DNA from: an uncultured Prochlorococcus sp.
GTDB lineage: Bacteria; Cyanobacteriota; Cyanobacteriia; PCC-6307; Cyanobiaceae
NCBI GenBank assembly: GCA_902572065.1
Contig: CACGEL010000035.1
Location: 1 to 6,638 of the forward strand
Length of the DNA stretch: 6,638 nt
Direction of reading: 5' to 3'
This document shows positions 1-6,304 of the stretch, in pieces; position 1 is the stretch's first letter, and each line of letters opens with the position of its first letter. Both the position numbers and the translations under genes were made by a program. Below the pieces are notes generated by a model. It was not told the origin of the DNA. It saw nothing but the letters and a program-made list of their open reading frames with translations, and searched no databases.

Positions 1-1644
1 TTCTAATCCCTTAATAATATTATTTATATTTTCAACTTCTTTCGGCTTTAAATAATTAGAAGCTTTATTAAGTATTTTTTCATCAATCCCAATTCTCTTT
101 GAAATTGATAACGCATTACTTCTTCCAGGAATTCCCCAATTAAGCGTGTACTTTGGCTTAAAACATTCTTCGTCAAAAGCAACTGAAACGTTTTCAAATC
201 TATTATCGCTATATTTTAAAGTCTTTATATCCCCATAATGAGTTGTAGCAAGAGTGATATCAGATATCTCTGCAAATTCTTTTAGTAATGCGATTGCCAG
301 GGCTGTGCCTTCAGATGGATCAGTACCTGAGCCGATTTCATCTAATAAAACAACTGACAACCCTTTTTTATTTTTAAGAGATTCCAAAATATTTTTAATG
401 CGTGAAATATGCCCACTAAAAGTAGATAAATTCCCTTCTAAGGATTGATCATCCCCTATATCAACAAATATATTTGGGCAAAAAGGCATTGTTGGATTTT
501 TTATTGAAGGAATAAATAATCCTGATCTAACCATTAATAATGCTATCCCTAAACCTTTTAGAGCAGCGGTTTTTCCTCCAGTATTAGGGCCAGTAATAGC
601 TACTACTTTCGTGTTTCTATTTATATGAAAGTCTATAGAAACAGGTTTAGGTGCTCCTTTTTTTTTATTTTCCCAAATCAAAAGAGGATGAGAAAAACCA
701 ATCAAACTAACTATTGGATTATTTTCTACAACAGGCGCATTACCCCCAATCCAATTTGAATATCTTGAACGAATTAAGGCTCGCTCAATTCGCAATAGGA
801 TATCTGACATATCAATAAGACTTTTATCATTATCATGAATAATTTGGGACCATTCTTTTAATAATTTAAATTCTTCTCCTGCGACCTTAGCCTCTATAGA
901 AGCAATTTTATTGCCCTTTAATACTATAGATTCTGGCTCCAAATATATGGTATTACCAGACGAAGAAGAATCATGTATTATACCTTTGAATTTCTCTGCA
1001 AATTGTACTTTTACAGCTAAAACAGGTCTTCCATATCTATCGCCAATAGTGGTATCTTGAATATAATTGATATTTCTTTGAATAAATTTATCTACTAATA
1101 TCCTTCTTTCTGACTTCTTAGATAATAATTCTTGCCTTAGGTTAGCTAATTTCGCACTGGCTCGATCAGATACCCTACCATTTGGTTCAATACCAATTGT
1201 AAGAATTCTCTCAATTTGATTATGATCAATTAAACGATTGACAAAAGATGAGATAAAAGGCCTTTCCTCAAAATTTAAAATTACTTTTTTTAAATCTCTT
1301 GAAGCAGAAATTGTTTTAGCTATTTCTAATAATTCATAAGAAGAAATTACGCCTCCTTTGGAACAAATCTCAATATTTTTACTAATATCAAATACACCCG
1401 AAAAACTAATCGATTTATCTAAATTCTTTTCTAAATAATTTATTTCTATAGTTTCTTGCAATAATCTCCTAGAAATTTCATAATCAGTTGGAATTTCAAA
1501 GTCTAATATTGCATTTTTCCCCATATTTGTAGAGGCAAAAGAAGAAAGCTGAGTTTTCAAAGTATCCCACTCTAAAAGACTTATAGATTCTTCTGAAAGT
1601 GATCTATGTGTAAATGAATTTTTATAATTACTTTTCTCTTTCAT
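1..1644 (-). CDS. mutS2: MutS2 family ATPase, C-terminus cut by window edge
   Basis: Encodes a MutS2-type ABC ATPase, a family that binds branched DNA and, in some bacteria, collided ribosomes. I translated the minus strand from the ATG at 1642-1644, giving 548 uninterrupted codons to the window edge. An in-frame TAA sits directly before this ATG, so no longer start exists. Visible parts are the N-terminal core/clamp (about 15-300), then the ATPase domain: Walker A GPNTGGKT at 352-359, signature region SLEGNLSTFSGHISR at 401-415, Walker B VVLLDEIGSGTDP at 431-443, ATTHYGD with switch His at 466-472, and the family motif GIPGRSNAL at 504-511. There is no MutS1 mismatch-binding domain. MutS2 proteins are usually near 780-800 residues, so the C-terminal linker and Smr nuclease domain should lie off the left edge. 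The gene starts 13 nt after the VOC gene with no Shine-Dalgarno, suggesting co-transcription. An A9 run encodes K327-K329. Confidence 0.95.
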   Translation of the reverse strand, partial: MKEKSNYKNSFTHRSLSEESISLLEWDTLKTQLSSFASTNMGKNAILDFEIPTDYEISRRLLQETIEINYLEKNLDKSISFSGVFDISKNIEICSKGGVISSYELLEIAKTISASRDLKKVILNFEERPFISSFVNRLIDHNQIERILTIGIEPNGRVSDRASAKLANLRQELLSKKSERRILVDKFIQRNINYIQDTTIGDRYGRPVLAVKVQFAEKFKGIIHDSSSSGNTIYLEPESIVLKGNKIASIEAKVAGEEFKLLKEWSQIIHDNDKSLIDMSDILLRIERALIRSRYSNWIGGNAPVVENNPIVSLIGFSHPLLIWENKKKGAPKPVSIDFHINRNTKVVAITGPNTGGKTAALKGLGIALLMVRSGLFIPSIKNPTMPFCPNIFVDIGDDQSLEGNLSTFSGHISRIKNILESLKNKKGLSVVLLDEIGSGTDPSEGTALAIALLKEFAEISDITLATTHYGDIKTLKYSDNRFENVSVAFDEECFKPKYTLNWGIPGRSNALSISKRIGIDEKILNKASNYLKPKEVENINNIIKGLE

Positions 1645-1657
1645 TTAAAGGAAATTA

Positions 1658-2050
1658 TCAAATATTTGATTTAATCCCACCCTCAGGAACATAAAGCATT
1701 TCCAGCCAGTTACCCTCCGTATCTTGCATATAAAAAGAAGCTGTTCCATCACGATGTTCATGAATAGGTGCAACTTTCACTCCTGAGTTTTTTAAATCAG
1801 AGTAAATATTTTCTACTTCCTTTTTTTCTTCAAAATGAAATGCAAAATGTGGACCAGCTGCTTTATAACTTGGCCCTAGTAAGGCAAGTCCATCTTTTCT
1901 TTGACCAGCCTCCAGATAGCACCAATCTTTGTCATCCCAAATTAATTGCATACCTAATTTCAAATAAAAAGACTTAGCTCTATCGAGATTTTCTACTCTA
2001 AGTGCAATATGTCCAATTCTTTGAACACCTTTTGAACCTTGTAAAAGCAA
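1658..2050 (-). CDS. VOC (glyoxalase/bleomycin-resistance fold) protein, TTG start
   Basis: A 130-residue single-domain protein of the vicinal oxygen chelate superfamily, with two beta-alpha-beta-beta-beta modules. The first opens at RIGHIALRVENLDRAKSFY (11-29), the second at about 66-75 (GPHFAFHFEE), and the chain ends in QDTEGNWLEMLYVPEG (109-124). Likely metal ligands by family analogy are H14, H68 (or H72) and E117; a fourth is not obvious. That pattern fits FosA-like or dioxygenase-like members as well as glyoxalase I, so the substrate is unknown. Start choice: no ATG exists in frame upstream before a TAA at 2066-2068, and the first internal Met (M34) falls after the first metal ligand, so TTG at 2050 is the best start; ATT at 2056-2054 is a weaker alternative. 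No Shine-Dalgarno is visible. It lies between hemB (56 nt upstream) and mutS2 (13 nt downstream), probably in their transcript. Confidence 0.82.
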   Translation of the reverse strand: MLLQGSKGVQRIGHIALRVENLDRAKSFYLKLGMQLIWDDKDWCYLEAGQRKDGLALLGPSYKAAGPHFAFHFEEKKEVENIYSDLKNSGVKVAPIHEHRDGTASFYMQDTEGNWLEMLYVPEGGIKSNI

Positions 2051-2106
2051 AACAATGAATGATATTTATTTAAGAATAAACAAAATTTTTAAATTTAATG
2101 AGTTTT

Positions 2107-3108
2107 TTACCTCTCTTGCAACCATTTTGATGCATCACAAGCATGATAGGTGAGTATTAATTTAGCCCCTGCTCTCTTAAAACTAAGCAATGTTTCTAAA
2201 ACAATGTCCTTTTCATTAATCCAATTTTTCTTAGCAGCCGCCTTTACCATTGAATATTCTCCACTCACGTTATAGGCAGCTATTGGTTTATTTGAAAAAT
2301 TACTTAGCCTATAAACTATATCTAAATAAGAGACACCAGGTTTAACCATCAAAATATCTGCTCCCTCATATTGATCTAATGCCGATTCAATTAAAGCCTC
2401 TTTAGAATTCGCAGGATCCATTTGATAAGTTGATTTATTATCTGGAATTATTTTCCTGTTATTCTTTTTTGGGGCGGAATCTAAAGCTGTTCTAAAAGGT
2501 CCATAATAAGCAGATGAAAATTTTGCTGTATAGCTGATAATTCCCACATCACTAAAACCCTCAAAATCCAAAGCATTCCTAATAGCTCCAACTCTTCCAT
2601 CCATCATGTCACTTGGACCAATAAAATCAGCCCCTGCTCTTGCTTGGGTAATAGCCTGTTTTTTTAGAATGTCGATAGTTTCATCATTCAATATTTTTCC
2701 ATTCTCATCTACCAAGCCATCATGTCCATCACATGAATAAGGATCTAATGCAACATCAGTCATAATTGACATTTCAGGTATCTCTTTTTTTAACATTCGA
2801 ATAGCTTTAGGAATTAAACCAGCTTCATTGAAACATTCTGATCCATCTTCTGTTTTTAAGCTGTCATCAATTTTTGGGAAAAGCACAATACATCTTATAC
2901 CTAATTCCCAGGCTCTAAAAACTTCTTTTATCAGTCCATTCATGTCCCATCTGTAAGTACCAGGCATTGCAGATATTTCTTCTTGAAAATCCTTTTCGTG
3001 AATAAATAATGGATATATAAAATCTTCAGGATGCAGATGATTTTCTCTGACCATTTTTCTTATTGCTTCTGTCCTTCTTAATCTTCTTGGGCGAATGATC
3101 AAATTCAT
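2107..3108 (-). CDS. hemB: Delta-aminolevulinic acid dehydratase (porphobilinogen synthase)
   Basis: Condenses two 5-aminolevulinate molecules to porphobilinogen, the first common step to heme, chlorophyll and bilins, in the cytoplasm as a homo-octamer. The 333 residues are the full family length, and the N-terminus RPRRLRRT (7-13 region) is typical of cyanobacterial HemB, supporting the ATG at 3108. Schiff-base lysines are K196 in SYTAKFSSAYYGPFR (192-206) and K256 in MVKPG (254-258). Other family blocks are PSDMMDGRVGAIR (165-177), RTALDSAP (206-213) and YQMDPAN (228-234). The metal-site segment reads DVALDPYSCDGHDG (118-131): the aspartate-rich plant/cyanobacterial type, not the three-cysteine zinc site of the E. 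coli enzyme, so Mg2+ dependence is inferred; a single cysteine (C126) remains. It is the first gene of the minus-strand group and is divergent from the bicarbonate operon. No convincing promoter or Shine-Dalgarno was found upstream. Confidence 0.98.
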   Translation of the reverse strand: MNLIIRPRRLRRTEAIRKMVRENHLHPEDFIYPLFIHEKDFQEEISAMPGTYRWDMNGLIKEVFRAWELGIRCIVLFPKIDDSLKTEDGSECFNEAGLIPKAIRMLKKEIPEMSIMTDVALDPYSCDGHDGLVDENGKILNDETIDILKKQAITQARAGADFIGPSDMMDGRVGAIRNALDFEGFSDVGIISYTAKFSSAYYGPFRTALDSAPKKNNRKIIPDNKSTYQMDPANSKEALIESALDQYEGADILMVKPGVSYLDIVYRLSNFSNKPIAAYNVSGEYSMVKAAAKKNWINEKDIVLETLLSFKRAGAKLILTYHACDASKWLQER

Positions 3109-3221
3109 TTGTATGTATTGAAGTTGTAAAAATAATTATTTAACTATTACGATAGTCTCTAAACTTCCATAAAAAATAACCAAAGCCCTTTTTTGTTCAG
3201 GAAAATTAACCTAATAAACTC

Positions 3222-3233
3222 AAAATATATTTT
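3222..3233. promoter_or_regulatory. 12-bp perfect palindrome in the hemB/sulP spacer, possible regulator site
   Basis: AAAATATATTTT is a perfect 12-bp palindrome in the divergent spacer, centred about 78 bp upstream of the probable transcription start of the carbon operon. A looser inverted pair, TTGT at 3240-3243 and ACAA at 3257-3260, follows it. The placement suits an activator or LysR-type regulator, but in DNA this AT-rich such palindromes arise by chance, so function is speculative. Confidence 0.15.
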
Positions 3234-3270
3234 TAAAAGTTGTTGATATATTTTGCACAAACTTAATTTT

Positions 3271-3299
3271 TTAACAATTTTTGGACATAAAGAGATAAT
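3271..3299 (+). promoter_or_regulatory. Sigma-70-type promoter for the sulP-sbtA-sbtB operon
   Basis: A -35 box TTAACA (3271-3276) and a -10 box GATAAT (3294-3299) each match the consensus at five of six positions and are spaced exactly 17 nt apart. Transcription would begin near 3306, giving a leader of about 32 nt that carries the Shine-Dalgarno sequence. This is the best promoter-like match in the spacer. AT-rich sequence raises the chance rate, but spacing and position both fit. Confidence 0.5.
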
Positions 3300-3324
3300 A
3301 TCTTCTAGTTAATGCATTTATTTT

Positions 3325-3330
3325 AAGGAG
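3325..3330 (+). promoter_or_regulatory. Strong Shine-Dalgarno that fixes the TTG start of sulP
   Basis: AAGGAG lies 7 nt before the TTG at 3338. It decides the start: the frame is closed by a TAA at 3296-3298, the only other upstream candidate is an ATT, and the nearby ATG at 3351 is out of frame. No other gene start in this window has a recognisable Shine-Dalgarno. Confidence 0.8.
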
Positions 3331-3337
3331 ATTATCT

Positions 3338-4993
3338 TTGGAAATAATTAATGGATTTAATCTTAAGAATATACGGGGTGATATTTTAGGCGGAATAACA
3401 GCTGCAGTAGTAGCTTTACCTCTTGCACTTGCTTTTGGAAACGCAGCCTTAGGACCTGGGGGTGCAATCTACGGCTTATATGGAGCAGTTGTTGTTGGCT
3501 TTTTAGCTGCTTTATTTGGGGGCACACCCGCACAGGTTAGCGGCCCAACTGGTCCGATGAGTGTGACAGTAGCAGGAGTAGTGGCAGGTTTAGCAGCAGT
3601 TGGCGTACCAAGAGATCTTTCGGCAGGGCAAATTTTACCTCTTGTAATGGCAGCTGTTGTAATTGGTGGCTTATTACAAATTTTGTTTGGAATTTTGAAG
3701 CTTGGTAAATATATAACTCTTGTCCCATATTCTGTTGTCTCAGGATTCATGTCAGGGATAGGAGTAATAATAATTGCACTTCAAATTGGTCCACTATTAG
3801 GAATCAGTACTCGAGGAGGTGTAGTCGAGTCTTTATCAACCGTTTTTTCAAATTTTCAACCTAATGGGGCAGCCATTGGAGTAGCAATAATGACTTTAGG
3901 GATAGTATTTCTAACCCCTAGAAACATTAGTCAATGGGTACCTTCACCTCTTTTAGCTTTATTAATAGTAACCCCAATATCAATATTAATATTTGGTGAT
4001 GGTGCAATAGACAGAATTGGTGAGATTCCAAGAGGAGTTCCATCTTTAAATTTACCAAGTTTCAATCAATACTTCCCTATAATCTTTAAAGCAGGTCTAG
4101 TGCTTGCAGTTCTTGGAGCCATTGACTCTTTACTTACATCTTTAGTAGCAGATAATATTTCACAAACAAAGCATAATTCTGACAGAGAATTAATTGGACA
4201 GGGAATAGGTAATGCCATAGCCGGACTATTTTCAGGATTACCTGGAGCTGGCGCCACAATGCGAACCGTGATAAATGTCAAATCTGGAGGGTCTACCCCT
4301 ATCTCAGGGATGGTTCACTCGATTGTTCTGCTAATAGTTTTAGTTGGTGCAGGACCATTAGCAGAGCAAATACCAACTGCTCTTTTAGCGGGTATTCTTA
4401 TCAAAGTAGGCTTGGATATTATTGACTGGGGATTCTTAAGAAGAGCTCACAAATTATCAATAAAGACTTCGGTAGTTATGTATGGTGTCCTATTAATGAC
4501 AGTTTTTTGGGATTTGATATGGGCAGTATTAGTTGGAGTATTTATTGCAAATATGCTAACTATCGATTCAATCACTGAAACTCAATTAGAAGGGATGGAT
4601 CAAGACAATCCTTTATCTAATGAAGATAAGGAAAGTAAAAATCTTTTACCCGCTGATGAAAAAGCTCTTCTTGATAGATGTTCTGGAGAAGTAATGTTAT
4701 TTAGATTAAAAGGCCCACTAAGTTTTGGTGCAGCCAAGGGTATTTCCGAGAGAATGATGTTAGTAAGAAACTATAAAATTCTAATTTTAGATATTACTGA
4801 TGTCCCTAGACTTGGAGTTACAGCAACACTTGCTATTGAAGATATGATGCAAGAAGCTAAAAATAATTCTAGAAAAGCATTTGTAGCTGGGGCTAATGAA
4901 AAAGTGAAAGAAAGATTATCTAAATTTGGAGTTGATGGCATTATTGCTACAAGGAAAGAAGCTTTAGAAGCTGCCTTAAATGAATTAGCCTAA
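3338..4993 (+). CDS. bicA: BicA-like SulP-family bicarbonate transporter with STAS domain
   Basis: A 551-residue inner-membrane SulP (SLC26) transporter, best explained as a BicA-type Na+-dependent HCO3- importer for the CO2-concentrating mechanism. The N-terminus NIRGDILGGITAAVVALPLALAFG (from 11) begins the transmembrane region, which runs to about 408 with the 7+7 inverted-repeat helices expected of SulP. Sequence I recognise from characterised BicA includes GPTGPM (69-74), KLGKY (121-125) followed by SGFMSGIG (135-142), the D263/T267 segment AIDSLLTSLVAD (261-272), KHNSDRELIGQG (278-289), GAGATM (303-308) and VGLDIIDW (357-364). T71, D263, T267 and T307 sit where BicA places its bicarbonate and sodium ligands. 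A cytoplasmic STAS domain follows (about 446-548) with DITDVPRLGVTATLAIED at 485-502. The start is TTG, supported by AAGGAG 7 nt upstream. It is first gene of a tight operon, 6 nt before the SbtA-like gene. A sulfate or other anion substrate is possible, but BicA resemblance and neighbours favour bicarbonate. Confidence 0.9.
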   Translation: MEIINGFNLKNIRGDILGGITAAVVALPLALAFGNAALGPGGAIYGLYGAVVVGFLAALFGGTPAQVSGPTGPMSVTVAGVVAGLAAVGVPRDLSAGQILPLVMAAVVIGGLLQILFGILKLGKYITLVPYSVVSGFMSGIGVIIIALQIGPLLGISTRGGVVESLSTVFSNFQPNGAAIGVAIMTLGIVFLTPRNISQWVPSPLLALLIVTPISILIFGDGAIDRIGEIPRGVPSLNLPSFNQYFPIIFKAGLVLAVLGAIDSLLTSLVADNISQTKHNSDRELIGQGIGNAIAGLFSGLPGAGATMRTVINVKSGGSTPISGMVHSIVLLIVLVGAGPLAEQIPTALLAGILIKVGLDIIDWGFLRRAHKLSIKTSVVMYGVLLMTVFWDLIWAVLVGVFIANMLTIDSITETQLEGMDQDNPLSNEDKESKNLLPADEKALLDRCSGEVMLFRLKGPLSFGAAKGISERMMLVRNYKILILDITDVPRLGVTATLAIEDMMQEAKNNSRKAFVAGANEKVKERLSKFGVDGIIATRKEALEAALNELA

Positions 4994-4999
4994 TAATTT

Positions 5000-5998
5000 A
5001 TGGAAACAAATCCCATACTTCAAAATGTATTAGCTCCACCTGTACTGTTTTTTTTAATTGGAGCAATTTCTATATTTTTTAAATCTGACTTAGAAATACC
5101 TGCCCCTTTACCTAAACTTTTTTCCTTGTACTTACTTTTGGCAATTGGCTTTAAGGGAGGAATTGAAATACAGAAAAGTGGATTTAATGAACAGGTTTTA
5201 CCAACATTAGGTGCAGCAATACTGATGTCGTTAATAATTCCACTGATTGGATTCTTTATCTTAAGGTACAAATTTGATGTTTTTAACTCGGCAGCTATTG
5301 CAGCTGCATATGGATCTATTAGTGCTGTAACTTTTATATCAGCAGAAAGTTTTTTAGAGAGTCAAAGTATAGATTTCGATGGATTCATGGTAGGGGCTTT
5401 AGCTTTAATGGAATCTCCTGCAATCATTGTAGGCTTATTACTAGTAAAATTTGCAGCTCCTAAAAATAGACCTAATTCAAGAAAAATGCATCTTAGCGCG
5501 ATATTGCATGAGTCTCTTTTAAATGGATCAGTTTATTTATTACTATCAAGTTTAATTGTCGGTTTTCTTACATCTTTAAGTAATCCCTCTGCCATTGCAA
5601 AAATGGAACCTTTTACTGGACAATTATTTTATGGAGCGGAATGTTTTTTCCTTTTAGACATGGGAATAGTTGCAGCTCAAAGATTACCAAGGTTGAAGAA
5701 TGCGGGTTCATATTTAATTGGATTTGCAATTTTTATGCCATTATTTAATGCTTTAATTGGTGTATCCGTTGCAAGACTTTTATCTCTGGGACCTGGAAAC
5801 GCCCTTTTATTTGTGGTTTTATGTGCAAGTGCCTCTTATTTAGCAGTACCGGCAGCAATGAGGATGACTGTTCCTGAAGCACGATCAAGTTACTACATAT
5901 CTACAACATTAGGTTTGACTTTTCCGTTCAATATTGTACTAGGAATACCAATTTATATGAGTTTAGTAAATAAAATTATCCCCCTTGCCCCTTTATAA
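5000..5998 (+). CDS. sbtA: SbtA-like sodium-dependent bicarbonate transporter (divergent type)
   Basis: A 332-residue integral membrane protein of the SbtA (DUF897) family, which includes the high-affinity Na+/HCO3- symporter of cyanobacteria. About ten hydrophobic segments form two five-helix repeats joined by a short polar loop (about 152-165, KNRPNSRKMH). The family pattern is visible in LLLAIGFKGGIEI (45-57), AAYGSISAVTF (102-112), LMESPAIIVGLL (136-147) and SASYLAVPAAMR (277-288). Two differences from Synechocystis SbtA stand out, comparing from memory: the classical protein has about 374 residues with a long central loop, absent here, and its SSSDISGPP substrate-site motif is SASYLAVPA here, closer to DUF897 proteins outside the beta-cyanobacteria. 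Bicarbonate transport is therefore inferred mostly from family and operon. The ATG lies 6 nt after sulP and no Shine-Dalgarno is visible, so translational coupling is likely. The SbtB-like regulator starts 2 nt downstream. Confidence 0.82.
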   Translation: METNPILQNVLAPPVLFFLIGAISIFFKSDLEIPAPLPKLFSLYLLLAIGFKGGIEIQKSGFNEQVLPTLGAAILMSLIIPLIGFFILRYKFDVFNSAAIAAAYGSISAVTFISAESFLESQSIDFDGFMVGALALMESPAIIVGLLLVKFAAPKNRPNSRKMHLSAILHESLLNGSVYLLLSSLIVGFLTSLSNPSAIAKMEPFTGQLFYGAECFFLLDMGIVAAQRLPRLKNAGSYLIGFAIFMPLFNALIGVSVARLLSLGPGNALLFVVLCASASYLAVPAAMRMTVPEARSSYYISTTLGLTFPFNIVLGIPIYMSLVNKIIPLAPL

Positions 5999-6000
5999 AA

Positions 6001-6282
6001 ATGAAAAGATTAGATTTAATTTTTAGTGAAAGAGAACTTGATGCAATTATCAATACACTAGAGAAAGCTAATGTCCCAGGATATACAGTAATGAAACATG
6101 CAACAGGGAGAGGTCCTGAAAGAGTTGTGACTGAGGATATGGAATTTACTGGCTTAGGCTCAAATGCTCATGTGATAGTTTTCTGTGAGCAAGAATTAAT
6201 TGATCAGATGCGTGACAATATCAAGTCTGATCTAAGTTATTACGGTGGAGTAGCTTACATTTCAGAAGCCACACCTTTATAA
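6001..6282 (+). CDS. sbtB: SbtB-like PII-family regulator of the bicarbonate transporter
   Basis: A 93-residue protein of the PII-like superfamily, expected to be a cytoplasmic trimer that binds adenine nucleotides and docks on SbtA to gate uptake. The N-terminal strand and helix (KRLDLIFSERELDAIINTLEK, 2-22) lead into GYTVMKHATGRGPERVV (27-43), which matches the GYTVM...GKGSRNV nucleotide-site and T-loop region of Synechocystis SbtB. Strand HVIVFCEQE (57-65), the second helix (66-77) and YYGGVAYISEA (80-90) complete the ferredoxin-like fold. The chain stops right after the last strand (EATPL), so the C-terminal CGPEGC-type redox loop of Synechocystis SbtB is absent; the only cysteine is C62. 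Placement 2 nt after the SbtA-like gene strongly supports the pairing. No Shine-Dalgarno is visible, implying coupled translation. The homology is remote enough that a generic PII-like role cannot be excluded. Confidence 0.8.
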   Translation: MKRLDLIFSERELDAIINTLEKANVPGYTVMKHATGRGPERVVTEDMEFTGLGSNAHVIVFCEQELIDQMRDNIKSDLSYYGGVAYISEATPL

Positions 6283-6302
6283 ACTTGCTGACTTTATAAA
6301 CT
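6275..6302. repeat. Exact 11-bp direct repeat around the sbtB stop codon
   Basis: CTTTATAAACT occurs at 6275-6285 and again at 6292-6302, with TTGCTGA-like spacer between (17 nt offset). The first copy contains the sbtB stop codon. Its core CTTTATAAA also spans the sbtA stop at 5991-5999. The core TTTATAAA is itself palindromic. No function is assigned; a small local duplication is the simplest explanation. Confidence 0.5.
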
Positions 6303-6304
6303 CT

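Noticed and set aside
254..448. Plus-strand 64-codon frame
   Set aside because: Antisense to the mutS2 ATPase domain, whose Walker B and H-loop motifs are intact; the protein resembles nothing known.
1768..1977. Plus-strand 69-codon frame
   Set aside because: Lies fully antisense within the VOC gene and is low-complexity, with no start signals.
3109..3200. Promoter for hemB on the minus strand
   Set aside because: Several AT-rich hexamers occur, but none gives a -35/-10 pair with acceptable spacing, so no feature is called.
3182..3202. Possible terminator in the spacer (AAAGCCC followed by a T-run)
   Set aside because: No upstream arm pairs with it into a stable hairpin, and no gene ends into the spacer.
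3338..3700. Higher local G+C at the start of sulP as a sign of horizontal transfer
   Set aside because: Line 3541-3600 has 34 G+C of 60 by my count, but Gly/Ala codons of transmembrane helices explain it, and the rest of the gene matches its neighbours.
3469..3750. Minus-strand frames opposite sulP (also 3537-3728 and 4066-4281)
   Set aside because: Shadows of the Gly/Ala-rich membrane gene; Thr/Pro-rich text is the usual reverse reading of such codons.
5020..5271. Minus-strand 83-codon frame opposite sbtA
   Set aside because: Shadow of a membrane protein gene, with no separate ribosome site or family resemblance.
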